A stretch of DNA of 64,000 bases from Deefgea rivuli DSM 18356 (GCF_000620145.1 NZ_JHVM01000008.1:254806-318805); one strand, 5' to 3'. Positions 28,230-37,220 are shown, counted from the first letter of the stretch. The notes: a model not told the origin generated them from the letters alone. Numbers and translations: made by a program.

Positions 28230-29032
28230 TTAAATACACTCAATTGTTGCTGAACGATATGGATCAAATTGGCATCAATCGCCCAATGCTGCTGCTCAAA
28301 CTGCCGCACCGGTACGCAGCCCGCCAAACTATTGCAGACAAAAACCTGCGTAGCAGAATATACGTCGCTCAAACTGACCTGACGCTCTTTAATGGGTATA
28401 TCGTCAAGAACTACAATTTTTAATAGCATAGAACGATATACCCCTGCCACACCCGATTCGTCCAGTTGCGGCGTACACCAGGCCCCATCGATCAGCGCAA
28501 AAAGATTACTCATCACGCCTTCAATGACAAAACCATCACGATCGAGCATCACGCCATCAAAGATGCTTGGATCAGACCATTCACGCCGCGCGATAACGTT
28601 TTCCAAACGATTCAAATGTTTAATACCCGCCAACGCTGGTTGCCAGCTCGCACGCGTTCTGCACAGCCGCAGCACTGCGCCTTCGGTATAAAGCTCTGGA
28701 GAATACGCAGGCAAAGCGGCCAATTGCACGATGCGATTCGACTGCAAATCGGCGGCGGCCACATAGCCCCGCGCCGATTCGCCGCGCGTGATAATGATTT
28801 TAATGCTGTGGTTTTGTGGCATGAGCAGCGCAATATCGGCCAGCAGCAGCGCTTCGCTCGGCGCGACAATACCAATCCGAGCGCAATCGCTGACGAGTTT
28901 GGCATATTGCTGCGACCAAAACTCAATCCGGCCATCGACTACTTTCATCGTACGAAACACGCCATCGCCAAACTGGATCGCACGGTCATTCAAACTCAGG
29001 CTTTCAGCCAAAACCCCATTCACCAAGCGCAT
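28226..29032 (-). CDS. pabC: Aminodeoxychorismate lyase
   Basis: A PLP-dependent fold-type IV enzyme that converts 4-amino-4-deoxychorismate to p-aminobenzoate and pyruvate for folate synthesis. The 268 residues include the family N-terminus RAIQFGDGVFRTMKV, the PLP lysine in LAGIKHLNRLENV, and VMLDRDGFVIEGVMSNLF. ATG 29032 has GGGAG eight bases upstream. It lies downstream of pabB on the same strand, across a repeat-filled gap of about 150 bp. Confidence 0.93.
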   Translation of the reverse strand: MRLVNGVLAESLSLNDRAIQFGDGVFRTMKVVDGRIEFWSQQYAKLVSDCARIGIVAPSEALLLADIALLMPQNHSIKIIITRGESARGYVAAADLQSNRIVQLAALPAYSPELYTEGAVLRLCRTRASWQPALAGIKHLNRLENVIARREWSDPSIFDGVMLDRDGFVIEGVMSNLFALIDGAWCTPQLDESGVAGVYRSMLLKIVVLDDIPIKERQVSLSDVYSATQVFVCNSLAGCVPVRQFEQQHWAIDANLIHIVQQQLSVFK

Positions 29033-29076
29033 CAATTTGCTCCCTGCACATTGGCAGTAAAGTCAAAAACGGGGAT

Positions 29077-29163
29077 CACGAAAAGCACGAAAAAAAGCCG
29101 AAAGACACGAAAAAAATCAAAGCTGCCAAGTTGCTGTTCGTGTCTTTTCGTGTGTTTCGTGGA
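29077..29163. repeat. CACGAAA-type inverted repeat between pabC and pabB
   Basis: The left arm has CACGAAAAGCACGAAAAAAA and the right arm GTGTCTTTTCGTGTGTTTCGTG, with further CACGAAA units between them. It is an inverted-repeat intergenic element of a type seen in many bacteria. No coding potential was seen. Confidence 0.6.
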
Positions 29164-29183
29164 CCAATGAATTGTTATTTGAA

Positions 29184-30497
29184 TCAACCCGCCACACCCA
29201 ATGCGCGCAATAAACCACGCGCTTTGTGCCGTGTTTCTTGCAGCTCTTTTTCCGCATCCGAATCAGCGACAATGCCTGCGCCTGCGCGGAAATACAGTTG
29301 CTCGCCGCGCTGGACAAAGGTGCGAATCAAAATATTGCTATCCATGCTGCCGTCGCGGTTGATGTAGCCCAAGCTGCCGGTGTAGGCCAAGCGAGGGCGA
29401 TCTTCTAGCTCGCGGATAATTTGCATACAGCGTACTTTCGGGCAACCGGTAATCGTGCCGCCCGGAAACAGCGCGCGCAGTACATCGGCAGTATTCAGAC
29501 CCGCGCGCAGCTCGGCGCGGATATTCGATTCGATATGATGCACAAAAGAATACGTCGCCACCGCCATTAGCTCATCGACTTTCACCGTACCCGGCACCGC
29601 GATTCGCCCCAAATCATTACGCTCTAAATCGACCAGCATAATGTGTTCGGCGCGCTCTTTGGGTGTATCGAGCAGGCGTTGCTTCAATGCCGCGTCTTCA
29701 ACGGGATCAAGCGATCGGGCAAACGTACCCGCAATCGGCCGCGTTTGCACAATGCCGTCTTTGACTTGCACCAAGCGCTCGGGCGATGAGCTGATAATCT
29801 GCCCCGCCGCGCCTAAATTCAAATATGCTGAAAACGGCGCTGGATTGGCAATTCGCAATGCCGCGTACACATCCGTCGCCGCGCCTTGCGAAAGCGAGAC
29901 ATCCCAGCCGCGCGATAAATTCACCTGAAACACATCGCCATCGACGATGTATTGCTTGGCGCGCGCCGCGCCGTCGAGAAACTGCTGCGGATCGTCTTCT
30001 GAGATCGCCGCAATCTGCAAAGGCTGCGCCTGCCATGCTTTGGCAGATGCAAGCAGTTCTTGTAACTGCGCCAACAATTCCGGCGTTTCAGCAACAAGCG
30101 TTGCAGCTTGTGTTTCACGTTGCAGCACAATCGCCGCCGGGCAGCGAATGAGTACGCCCACTGGGAAATCAGCATACTCACCCAGAGTACGTGAGATTAC
30201 GCTAGGCTCAAAAAGCTCTAGAAGCTCATACCCCGCATAAAACACCCAGCCCCCCTGAAAGGGTAAATCGGACGCAATCGGCGCAGATTCTCCAATCATG
30301 GCCAAGTCGCGCAGCAAAGCCGCGCCTTCATGCGCCGCATACAGGCGGAACTCGCTCGGCAGGGCAAATAGGATATCCCAACCCTGCGTTTGCGAAGATT
30401 GCAGCAGAGCGGGAAAATGTTGGGGCGCATTTGCGGCCAGCGCTAGCAAATCCGGCGCTTGGGGCAAATCGCTCGTAAAATAGTTAAATTCAGGCAT
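29184..30497 (-). CDS. pabB: Aminodeoxychorismate synthase component I
   Basis: PabB aminates chorismate to 4-amino-4-deoxychorismate with the glutamine amidotransferase PabA. The 437 residues hold the chorismate-binding fold: VNLSRGWDV, SSPERLVQV, KERAEHIMLVDLERNDLGR and FPGGTITGCPKVRCMQII (PabB-like GGTITG). The PIxGT motif is PIAGT, with Ala where E. coli PabB has a catalytic Lys, the TrpE-like form. Linkage to pabC favours PabB. The start MPEFNYF at 30497 is favoured because a TACAAT -10-like box at 30505-30510 lies just upstream, implying a very short leader. Confidence 0.85.
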   Translation of the reverse strand: MPEFNYFTSDLPQAPDLLALAANAPQHFPALLQSSQTQGWDILFALPSEFRLYAAHEGAALLRDLAMIGESAPIASDLPFQGGWVFYAGYELLELFEPSVISRTLGEYADFPVGVLIRCPAAIVLQRETQAATLVAETPELLAQLQELLASAKAWQAQPLQIAAISEDDPQQFLDGAARAKQYIVDGDVFQVNLSRGWDVSLSQGAATDVYAALRIANPAPFSAYLNLGAAGQIISSSPERLVQVKDGIVQTRPIAGTFARSLDPVEDAALKQRLLDTPKERAEHIMLVDLERNDLGRIAVPGTVKVDELMAVATYSFVHHIESNIRAELRAGLNTADVLRALFPGGTITGCPKVRCMQIIRELEDRPRLAYTGSLGYINRDGSMDSNILIRTFVQRGEQLYFRAGAGIVADSDAEKELQETRHKARGLLRALGVAG

Positions 30498-30547
30498 AGG
30501 CGCTATTGTAGCAAAGCCCGCCAACTCACCGCACATGAAGGCACACG

Positions 30548-31078
30548 ATGAAACAACTTTTAATCAGCGCCCTCCTCGCCAGCTCCTCATTAATGGCGGC
30601 CGATTTACCGCCCGTGCAATCGGTCGCCAATGTTGATTTGGCGCGCTATGTCGGCCAATGGCATGAAATCGCCCGCTTCCCGATGTACTTTCAAAATCAA
30701 TGCGTCGGCGACGTCACGGCCAATTACAGCCAGATGGACAATGGCAAAATCAAAGTCATCAACCGCTGCCGCACCAAAGACGGTGAATTTGATCAAGCCG
30801 AAGGCAGCGCCAGCGTCGTCGAAAACACCGGCAATGCGCAACTGAAAGTGAGCTTTTTCTGGCCGTTTCGCGCCGATTATTGGGTGATTGGCCTTGATCC
30901 CGATTATCGCTGGGCGGTGGTGGGCAATCCGAATCGCAAATACCTGTGGATTTTATCGCGCACTAAAACTATGACGTCTAGCGATTTAGCGGCGGCCAAA
31001 GCCAGTGCTGCAGCACAAGGCTTCCCTTTACAGCAATTAATCCAAAGCGAGACTGCAGCGGTTCAAGTCAATAGCTAG
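30548..31078 (+). CDS. blc: Bacterial lipocalin (Blc-like)
   Basis: A 176-residue exported lipocalin with a signal peptide ending LMA (about residue 17). It has the lipocalin box YVGQWHEIARFPMYFQNQC, NRCRTKDGEFDQAEGSA, the second conserved motif YWVIGLDPDYRWAVVGNP and the C-terminal RTKTM motif. Blc proteins bind lipids under envelope stress. The usual lipobox Cys is missing, so this one is probably soluble in the periplasm. It diverges from pabB. Confidence 0.9.
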   Translation: MKQLLISALLASSSLMAADLPPVQSVANVDLARYVGQWHEIARFPMYFQNQCVGDVTANYSQMDNGKIKVINRCRTKDGEFDQAEGSASVVENTGNAQLKVSFFWPFRADYWVIGLDPDYRWAVVGNPNRKYLWILSRTKTMTSSDLAAAKASAAAQGFPLQQLIQSETAAVQVNS

Positions 31079-31171
31079 TTGCCGCAGTAAGCTTACCGCC
31101 TATCGGTCACAGACTCCGAATTGTCAGAATTGGGCTAATACTGATGTGAAATGCTGTTAGGAAATAGGCAC

Positions 31172-32128
31172 ATGACATTTCAATTTCGCTTCCAGCGCAT
31201 GCTTTTGGCACTGTTGCTCGCAACTTGCTGCCTCTACACGCTTGCCGCCGAGCCTTGGCCACGCTCGATCGGCGTGAGTATTTCTAGTTTGGAAAATCCT
31301 TACTTTGTCGCGCTAGCGCAAGGTGTGCGCCAAAAAGCTAAACAACTCAACCCGAAAACCAAATTTATCATCACATCAGCAGGCTATAGCGCCGAAATGC
31401 AAATCGAGCAAATCAGCACGATGATCAAGCAAAAGGTGGATTTGATTCTCGTTAGCGCCTCTGACGAGAACGCGCTGGCCGACATTTTATTAGCGGCGCG
31501 CAAGCAAGGAATTATCGTGATTGGTGTCGATGTGCGTGCCCAAGGGGCGATGCAAACCGTGCTGACGCACAATGTACTCGCCGGCCAGCTGGTTTGCGAA
31601 TATCTCGCGAACAGTCTCAGCGGCAAAGGCCGCGTCGCGATTCAAACTGGGCCACAAGTTTCCTCGGTCATTGATCGCGTCAACGGCTGTAAACAGGCGT
31701 GGAGTAAATATCCGAATCTACAATTAGTAAGCCAAACCGAAGATGGTGAAGGCTCAATTTGGGGCGGTTACACCGCGATGCAGCAGCTAATCAAGCAACA
31801 CGGCCATGTTGATGCGATTTTTACCATTAACGATAGACAGGCGCTAGGCACATTACAGGCGTTGCAAAAAGCCAAACAAACGCAGACAAAAATTGGCTCA
31901 GTGGATGGCTCTCAAGCTGTCGTGAACGCGATTACTCAAGGTTCGGCGATTATCGCCACCGCCAGCCAATCACCCGGCACGATGGGCCAGCGAGCAATTG
32001 AGATGGCTGTCGCGCTACATCAAGGCGGCAAAGCCACGCCTGAACTGGAGTTGATGCAACCCACTTTAGTCACGCCAAACAATTCAGCGCAATTTAAAGC
32101 TTGGGATGCAAACAACCCAAGACAATAG
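31172..32128 (+). CDS. Sugar ABC-type periplasmic substrate-binding protein (orphan)
   Basis: A 318-residue exported protein with a signal peptide ending TLAA. The Peripla_BP_4 (ribose/galactose) fold shows IGVSISSLENPYFVALAQGV, VDLILVSASDENAL, the hinge region and IFTINDRQALGTLQAL. It would bind a pentose, hexose or autoinducer-like sugar. No permease or ATPase gene is nearby, so it may feed a distant transporter or a chemoreceptor. ATG 31172 has an AGG-rich ribosome site; an upstream frame start at 31151 does not. The stop codon TAG shares its G with a 47-bp element. Confidence 0.85.
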   Translation: MTFQFRFQRMLLALLLATCCLYTLAAEPWPRSIGVSISSLENPYFVALAQGVRQKAKQLNPKTKFIITSAGYSAEMQIEQISTMIKQKVDLILVSASDENALADILLAARKQGIIVIGVDVRAQGAMQTVLTHNVLAGQLVCEYLANSLSGKGRVAIQTGPQVSSVIDRVNGCKQAWSKYPNLQLVSQTEDGEGSIWGGYTAMQQLIKQHGHVDAIFTINDRQALGTLQALQKAKQTQTKIGSVDGSQAVVNAITQGSAIIATASQSPGTMGQRAIEMAVALHQGGKATPELELMQPTLVTPNNSAQFKAWDANNPRQ

Positions 32129-32174
32129 GTATATGCACATGACCCTTTATCTAAAATGCCTGTAATTAAATACC
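32128..32174. repeat. 47-bp palindromic element, copy 6
   Basis: GGTATATGC...TAAATACC, 47 bp. Its first G is the last base of the preceding TAG stop codon. Confidence 0.85.
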
Positions 32175-32284
32175 CATCATAGAAATAAATAATCGATTGA
32201 AAACTTTGAGAGCGCTTGCTTGTGAATATTTGCTTTCACATGCCCACCCACGCCGACAAGAAGCAAGACGTTTTTTTAATCAGC

Positions 32285-33445
32285 TTATCGAGCCGACCAT
32301 TGCCAAGGCGGCCTTTCTAAATCGTGCAGCCCCACAATTGCCGTTTCACCGAATTCTTTGTTCAAAATAATCGAGTTGCAGTCACTCTCACGCTCCAGCG
32401 CGGCGACCAGACGATTGGCGTGACTAACGACAATCACTTGGCTACGCTGCGCAGCGGCACAAATCAAGCGCGCTAAAGCCGGTAATAAATCAGGATGCAA
32501 GCTGGTTTCTGGCTCGTTAAGCACGAGTAATTCCGGCGGGCGCGGACTCAGCAGTGCGGCAACTAACAGCAAATAACGCAGTGTGCCGTCCGATAGCTCA
32601 CTCGCCGCCAAAGGCCGCAACAGCCCATGCTGCCACATCAACACGCTAAATCGGCCTTGCTGCACCTCAATTTCAATCCGTGCGCCAGGAAAGGCATCGT
32701 CAATTGCCGCCGCCAGCGCCTCAGTCTCACCAATTTCAATAATCGTTTGCAAAGCCGCCGCTAAATTAGCGCCATCATTAGCCAGAATCGGCGTATACGT
32801 GCCGATTTGTGGCTGCCGCGCAGACGCGGCGGCATCGGTGCGCAGATGATCGTAAAAACGCCAGCGACGCATCGCTTCACGCAATTGCAGCACTTCGGGC
32901 GCGTTGATCGGATCGGCACATTGTGTAAATACGCTCTCGTACGTCGGCACATGCTGATTGACGACTTGCCATGCACGACCATCGCGCGTTCGCGCCACTG
33001 CGCCGCGCCGATCCAGCAATAGCGCTGCGTCGCGCTGAATTCGCCCGGCCCAGATTTGCTCGCGTTTGATTTCTGGATCACCCGCAAACATTGAGATCGA
33101 TGGTGTCGGCAATCCCAAATCAATCACATACGAAAAATCATCGCCAGCAAAACCCAGTTTCAGCGCCACCGTGGCTTGCCGCACCGTGCCTTGAATCGGC
33201 ACATCACCGCGCCGCATTGCTGCGCTGATATTTTCTGGGCCAGCCCACAGCGTTGAAGCAAAACCGCCTTCTTGCGCCAAATGCGCGATCAAGCGCCCTT
33301 CCGCCGCCTCGGCAGTTAAACGCAAGGCGCGGTACAGGCTCGATTTCCCGCTGCCATTCGTACCGCTGATGACGTTCAGTTGCGCCAACGGCACGATCAA
33401 ATCGCGTAGTGAGCGGTAATTGGCAATGGCAAGGGTGTGTAGCAT
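32285..33445 (-). CDS. AAA ATPase of the COG4637/RecF-like family
   Basis: A 386-residue predicted ATPase with an N-terminal ANYRSLRDLIVPLAQLNVIS strand and Walker A GTNGSGKSS (about 29-37). A long central insert precedes the ABC-like signature ELSDGTLRYLLLVAAL, Walker B LLVLNEPETSLHP and an H-loop VVSHANRLV. These SMC/OLD-related ATPases act in DNA repair or defence, but this one has no nuclease or TOPRIM domain and no partner gene. Exact function unknown. Confidence 0.85.
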   Translation of the reverse strand: MLHTLAIANYRSLRDLIVPLAQLNVISGTNGSGKSSLYRALRLTAEAAEGRLIAHLAQEGGFASTLWAGPENISAAMRRGDVPIQGTVRQATVALKLGFAGDDFSYVIDLGLPTPSISMFAGDPEIKREQIWAGRIQRDAALLLDRRGAVARTRDGRAWQVVNQHVPTYESVFTQCADPINAPEVLQLREAMRRWRFYDHLRTDAAASARQPQIGTYTPILANDGANLAAALQTIIEIGETEALAAAIDDAFPGARIEIEVQQGRFSVLMWQHGLLRPLAASELSDGTLRYLLLVAALLSPRPPELLVLNEPETSLHPDLLPALARLICAAAQRSQVIVVSHANRLVAALERESDCNSIILNKEFGETAIVGLHDLERPPWQWSAR

Positions 33446-33785
33446 GGCGGGTTGGAGTCGATCAGAAGAGTCATCATCATAATGATTTGTTCACATGCTG
33501 TGCGTGTTTAAAGGCACAAAAAAAAGTCCATTCATGGCTACAAGACGTTGATTTTACGCACTCGACTACACCCAAATGGATGTTATCAAAATTAATTCTT
33601 ACAGAAAACACAGCAAAAAAATCGGCAGACAAGCAACATCACCAAGCAAAATACTGACTTAAAATAAATAAAAACGTAAGCTTAGAGTTTGCATTGGACT
33701 TGATGATGGGTATCCAAGTCCCCCCCTCCCTATTCTAAGCAAATCATCCCTATCCAATGGGATCTAACCTCAATAGCGAAAACTG
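33446..33785. other. Gene-free AT-rich stretch
   Basis: About 340 bp between divergent genes with markedly higher AT than the surroundings. An 82-codon plus-strand frame overlaps the ATPase start and lacks protein features. No terminator or clear promoter was recognised. Confidence 0.5.
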
Positions 33786-35210
33786 ATGAAAATAAATAAT
33801 TGGATTACTTGCAGCCTTGTTACGGCACTTTCAGCTTGTGGCGGTGGCGGCTCATCATTACCCGTAACGCCAACGCCCCCAGCAGAATTGGGAACCACAT
33901 TTAAAACTAAATCTTCAAACGTCATTGTTGAAGTTTTTTTACCCGATGCAATACGTGATTGGGTGAAAGGTGCAGCCAGTCCAATCCGCAGCATTTCAGC
34001 TCAAGCGAATGATGATTTTGCTGATCTGGCAGCGTTTGGCAACGCCATCGGCGATGCTCGAATCGTCTCTATCACTGAATATGCACATGGTGATGCGAAT
34101 GCTTTTGAATTGATGAATCGTCAGGTGCAATATTTGCATCAGAAGAAAGGCTTTGATGTTCTCATCATGGAAAGTGCGATGTTCGATGTAGAGGCGATCT
34201 GGCGTAGTGCGATGACGAAAAATGCATCGGTTGCCGACCTAGCAGCTGGCCGAGTTTTTTTTATGTATTCAAAAACCGATTCGGGCCGCAAGGTACTGCA
34301 TTATATTGATCAGCAAAAAACCAGTGCTCGGCCATTGATTTTTACTGGGCTTGGTATTCCTGCGGGTGGCGATGCCTCCATCAAAGAAATCGCGCCAGCG
34401 CTGCAGCTCTTCCTGCAAAATCGTAAATCGACTATTCCACAACAGAGCAACTGGGCACAATTTGCCAATATCGCACAACAGGCTGCCGCCTTAACTTCAG
34501 CAGATATAGATAAATCCGTTTTTTACACTGTTGCAGACCAGATCAAAGCAGAAATTTGTAGCGACCCCACTATCGCCGCCACACCGCGCGAAACGGCAGG
34601 CTGGTGGTGCCTCCAAATCAAAGGACTGGTCGCTGCTGCTCAACGCCAAACCACGCTCGCCAAGACGGGTGAACTCCCACGATATGATCCGCGTGAAACA
34701 CAAATGGCAAGCAATGCACTGTGGACGATTCAGCAGATGCATCCCAATAAAAAAATTATCATTTGGTCAAATGAAGTTCACGGACTCAATCTAAAGAAAG
34801 AAAAATGCTTTTTAGATAACGTAAGATGCGAACAACTAGTGAACCCAGAAATAGCGTACAGCATGGCCGCTCACCTACGCGATGCGCTTGGCAAACAACT
34901 CTACATTGCGAAAAATACAGCCCAAGCTGGGGAGTTAACTTCATTCGAAGGGCCTGGAACCTTTACCCTCAGCAATAGCTTAGATAATGTACTGCTGTCA
35001 CTCAATTTATTAAACTCAAATCAAGTCTTTATCAATGCGCCATCTGACGGCAGCATGCGTACAAAACTTGAGAAAGTGAAGCTACCGCAAAATCCTTCTA
35101 TCTTGGATAGATCTTTTGCCGTACTTGGACGGGAAATGGACGGCCTCTTCTATTACCCACTTGCAACGCCCGCCATCCGTAAAGATTATCCAACTAATCC
35201 ACTACCTTAA
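33786..35210 (+). CDS. Erythromycin-esterase-superfamily lipoprotein
   Basis: A 474-residue protein with a lipobox-like LSAC (Cys18) followed by a Gly/Ser and Pro/Thr stretch. An erythromycin-esterase-like domain spans about 75-470, with SITEYAHGDANAFELMNRQV, GFDVLIMESAMF and IIWSNEVHGLN carrying the conserved His/Glu residues of the EreA/EreB superfamily. Most members are not macrolide esterases, so resistance should not be assumed. It is AT-richer than its neighbours and stands alone. Confidence 0.82.
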   Translation: MKINNWITCSLVTALSACGGGGSSLPVTPTPPAELGTTFKTKSSNVIVEVFLPDAIRDWVKGAASPIRSISAQANDDFADLAAFGNAIGDARIVSITEYAHGDANAFELMNRQVQYLHQKKGFDVLIMESAMFDVEAIWRSAMTKNASVADLAAGRVFFMYSKTDSGRKVLHYIDQQKTSARPLIFTGLGIPAGGDASIKEIAPALQLFLQNRKSTIPQQSNWAQFANIAQQAAALTSADIDKSVFYTVADQIKAEICSDPTIAATPRETAGWWCLQIKGLVAAAQRQTTLAKTGELPRYDPRETQMASNALWTIQQMHPNKKIIIWSNEVHGLNLKKEKCFLDNVRCEQLVNPEIAYSMAAHLRDALGKQLYIAKNTAQAGELTSFEGPGTFTLSNSLDNVLLSLNLLNSNQVFINAPSDGSMRTKLEKVKLPQNPSILDRSFAVLGREMDGLFYYPLATPAIRKDYPTNPLP

Positions 35211-35255
35211 TTGATGCATCCCTAAGCAAATTGAGGATTTATTAACACCACAGTG

Positions 35256-35302
35256 GGTATATGAATTAGAACCTTTACAGGAAACGACTAGAGAGAAATA
35301 CC
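35256..35302. repeat. 47-bp palindromic element, copy 7
   Basis: GGTATATGAATT...GAAATACC, 47 bp, directly before the shared terminator. The interior is more diverged than in most copies. Confidence 0.78.
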
Positions 35303-35305
35303 CAC

Positions 35306-35335
35306 AAAAAAGCCACCCGAAGGTGGCTTTTTTCA
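35306..35335. terminator. Bidirectional terminator of fabF and the esterase-like gene
   Basis: A 12-bp stem AAAAAAGCCACC / GGTGGCTTTTTT with loop CGAA, serving two convergent transcripts. Confidence 0.9.
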
Positions 35336-35349
35336 ATTGTGAATCACAC

Positions 35350-36591
35350 TTAAACTTTCTTAAACACCAGCGTACCGTTGGTGCCGCCAAAACCGAAAGA
35401 ATTGGAGATCGCAACTTCAATCTTCATATCCCGTGCCGTATTAGCGCAATAATCCAAATCGCAACCCGCTTCAAAGTCTTGATCGTGCAGATTAATCGTC
35501 GGTGGCGACACTTGATTGTGCAGCGCCAAGATCGAGTAAATCGCTTCAACACCACCCGCACCGCCCAGTAAATGGCCAGTCATGGATTTAGTTGAATTAA
35601 TCACCAGTTTTTTAGCATGATCGCCAAACGCGATTTTCAGCGCATTGGTTTCATTGGCATCACCCAATGGCGTCGATGTGCCGTGTGCATTCACATATTG
35701 CACTTGATCGACATTCACACCGGCATCACGGAGTGCATTTGCCACGCCGCGCGCAGGGCCTTCGGCGCTTGGTGCGGTAATGTGGTGTGCATCAGAACTC
35801 ATCCCAAAACCAGCGAGTTCAGCGTAAATCGTTGCGCCGCGTTTTTTCGCGTGTTCGTACTCTTCGAGCACCAAGACACCCGCGCCCTCACCCATGACGA
35901 AACCATCACGGCCTTTATCCCACGGGCGTGAAGCGGTTTTTGGATCGTCGTTGCGCGTCGACAATGCTTTCATCGCGCCGAAACCACCAATCGCCATTTT
36001 GCAGATAGTGCCTTCAGCACCACCGGCAATCATCACATCAGCGTCGCCGTACTGAATAATCCGCGCGGCGTCACCAATACTATGCGCACCAGTGGTACAC
36101 GCTGAAACGATCCCATAACTTGGGCCTTGATAGCCTTTCATAATGGAAACGTGACCAGCGATCATATTGATCAATGAGCCAGGAATAAAGAAGGGGCCGA
36201 TTTTACGCGTGCCGCCTTCGATATACGCCGCATTGGTTTGCTCGATCAATTGCAAGCCACCAATACCCGAACCGATATTCACGCCAACGCGAGTTTTATC
36301 TAGGTCGGCCACATCATCCAATCCAGAATCCGTGATCGCTTGCATCGCAGCGGCGATACCGTAATGGATAAAGTCATCCATACGGCGCGCGTCTTTTGGA
36401 TTCACGTATTGGGTAACGTCGAAATCTTTTACTTGGCCTGCTACATGGCAGCCCATATCACTCGGATCAAAGCGAGTGATTAAATCAATGCCGGATTGAC
36501 CAGCAAGCAGGTTGGCCCAGCCAGTGGCAACATCATTGCCAACTGGGGAAACTTGGCCCAAGCCGGTGACAACTACTCTGCGTTTCGACAC
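35350..36591 (-). CDS. fabF: 3-oxoacyl-ACP synthase II (FabF)
   Basis: An elongating condensing enzyme of type II fatty acid synthesis that extends acyl-ACP with malonyl-ACP. The 413 residues carry the Cys-His-His triad: Cys in [14 protein letters not shown], His in [12 protein letters not shown] and His in [13 protein letters not shown]. The initiator is GTG (36591) with GGAG eight bases upstream. It is the last gene of the fab cluster, following acpP. Confidence 0.96.
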   Translation of the reverse strand: MSKRRVVVTGLGQVSPVGNDVATGWANLLAGQSGIDLITRFDPSDMGCHVAGQVKDFDVTQYVNPKDARRMDDFIHYGIAAAMQAITDSGLDDVADLDKTRVGVNIGSGIGGLQLIEQTNAAYIEGGTRKIGPFFIPGSLINMIAGHVSIMKGYQGPSYGIVSACTTGAHSIGDAARIIQYGDADVMIAGGAEGTICKMAIGGFGAMKALSTRNDDPKTASRPWDKGRDGFVMGEGAGVLVLEEYEHAKKRGATIYAELAGFGMSSDAHHITAPSAEGPARGVANALRDAGVNVDQVQYVNAHGTSTPLGDANETNALKIAFGDHAKKLVINSTKSMTGHLLGGAGGVEAIYSILALHNQVSPPTINLHDQDFEAGCDLDYCANTARDMKIEVAISNSFGFGGTNGTLVFKKV

Positions 36592-36742
36592 GGGGGAACT
36601 CCGCTAAAGGCTGGGTATTCCCAGCCGCATCAATAAAATACCGGGCAAGCCGGCCACGCCAATAAAATCGATTCAGCTCAAGGCACGACGCAAAAAGTGC
36701 AAGCCATGCCGTTGTCGATCAAATTTTATCGCGCTAAATATG

Positions 36743-36782
36743 AAAAAACCCCCGCGACGACACAGGTGTGCCGCAACGGAGG
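36743..36782 (-). terminator. Attenuating terminator between acpP and fabF
   Basis: An imperfect GC-rich stem (CCTCCGTTGCGGCACA / TGTCGTCGCGGGGG on the minus strand) is followed by TTTTTT. It starts 15 bases after the acpP stop. It would let acpP mRNA accumulate above fabF mRNA. Confidence 0.65.
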
Positions 36783-36797
36783 TCGGGTCGTACTGAA

Positions 36798-37037
36798 TTA
36801 CTTGCTCAGGTGAGCTGACACATAGTCAACAGCTTGCTGAACTGTAGTGATCTTTTCTGCATCTTCGTCAGGGATTTCGCACTCGAATTCTTCTTCAAGC
36901 GCCATAACGAGTTCAACGGTGTCGAGAGAGTCGGCGCCGAGGTCGTTTACGAATGATGAATCAATCTTAACGTCAGTTTCTGGCACGCCGAGTTGTTCAG
37001 CAACGATCTTCTTCACGCGTTGTTCTAGGTTTTCCAT
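36798..37037 (-). CDS. acpP: Acyl carrier protein
   Basis: A 79-residue acidic acyl carrier that holds the growing fatty acid on 4'-phosphopantetheine at Ser37 ([15 protein letters not shown]). The reading frame extends 50 codons upstream, but the family N-terminus is [12 protein letters not shown], so ATG 37037 is used. Upstream lie a TAGAAT -10-like box (37090-37095) and an unusual TGTACA palindrome (37127-37167), suggesting that acpP also has its own regulated promoter inside the fab cluster. Confidence 0.97.
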   Translation of the reverse strand: MENLEQRVKKIVAEQLGVPETDVKIDSSFVNDLGADSLDTVELVMALEEEFECEIPDEDAEKITTVQQAVDYVSAHLSK

Positions 37038-37126
37038 GGATGTATATTCCCAAGCCTTTATTAGCTTAATATTCGAAAAAAACGTTCGCATTCTACCAAA
37101 AAAATGGCAATGCAAACAGGTTTTGG

Positions 37127-37167
37127 GGTTTTCTTGTACAAAATGTACAAAAATGTACAAGAAAACC
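37127..37167. promoter_or_regulatory. Candidate operator upstream of acpP: 14-bp inverted repeat with three TGTACA boxes
   Basis: GGTTTTCTTGTACA (37127-37140) and its exact complement TGTACAAGAAAACC (37154-37167) flank a 13-base centre with a third TGTACA (37144-37149). The boxes start at 37135, 37144 and 37154, nine and ten bases apart, about one helical turn. It lies 90-130 bp upstream of the acpP ATG, just upstream of a -10-like TAGAAT. The binding factor is unknown. Confidence 0.55.
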
Positions 37168-37220
37168 GCTGTAAAAAAGTCCACCAATCCAGCAATAATG
37201 CGGCCTAGCCGCGCAAGTAA

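Noticed and set aside
33409-33657. 82-codon plus-strand frame before the esterase-like gene
   Set aside because: It overlaps the start of the ATPase gene and has no motif or ribosome site.
36601-36650. GGTATT...AATACC between fabF and acpP as another 47-bp element
   Set aside because: The spacing is only about 29 bp and the interior is not complementary.
37038-37187. 50-codon N-terminal extension of acpP
   Set aside because: Acyl carrier proteins begin at MENLEQRV; the extension covers a promoter and operator-like palindrome.
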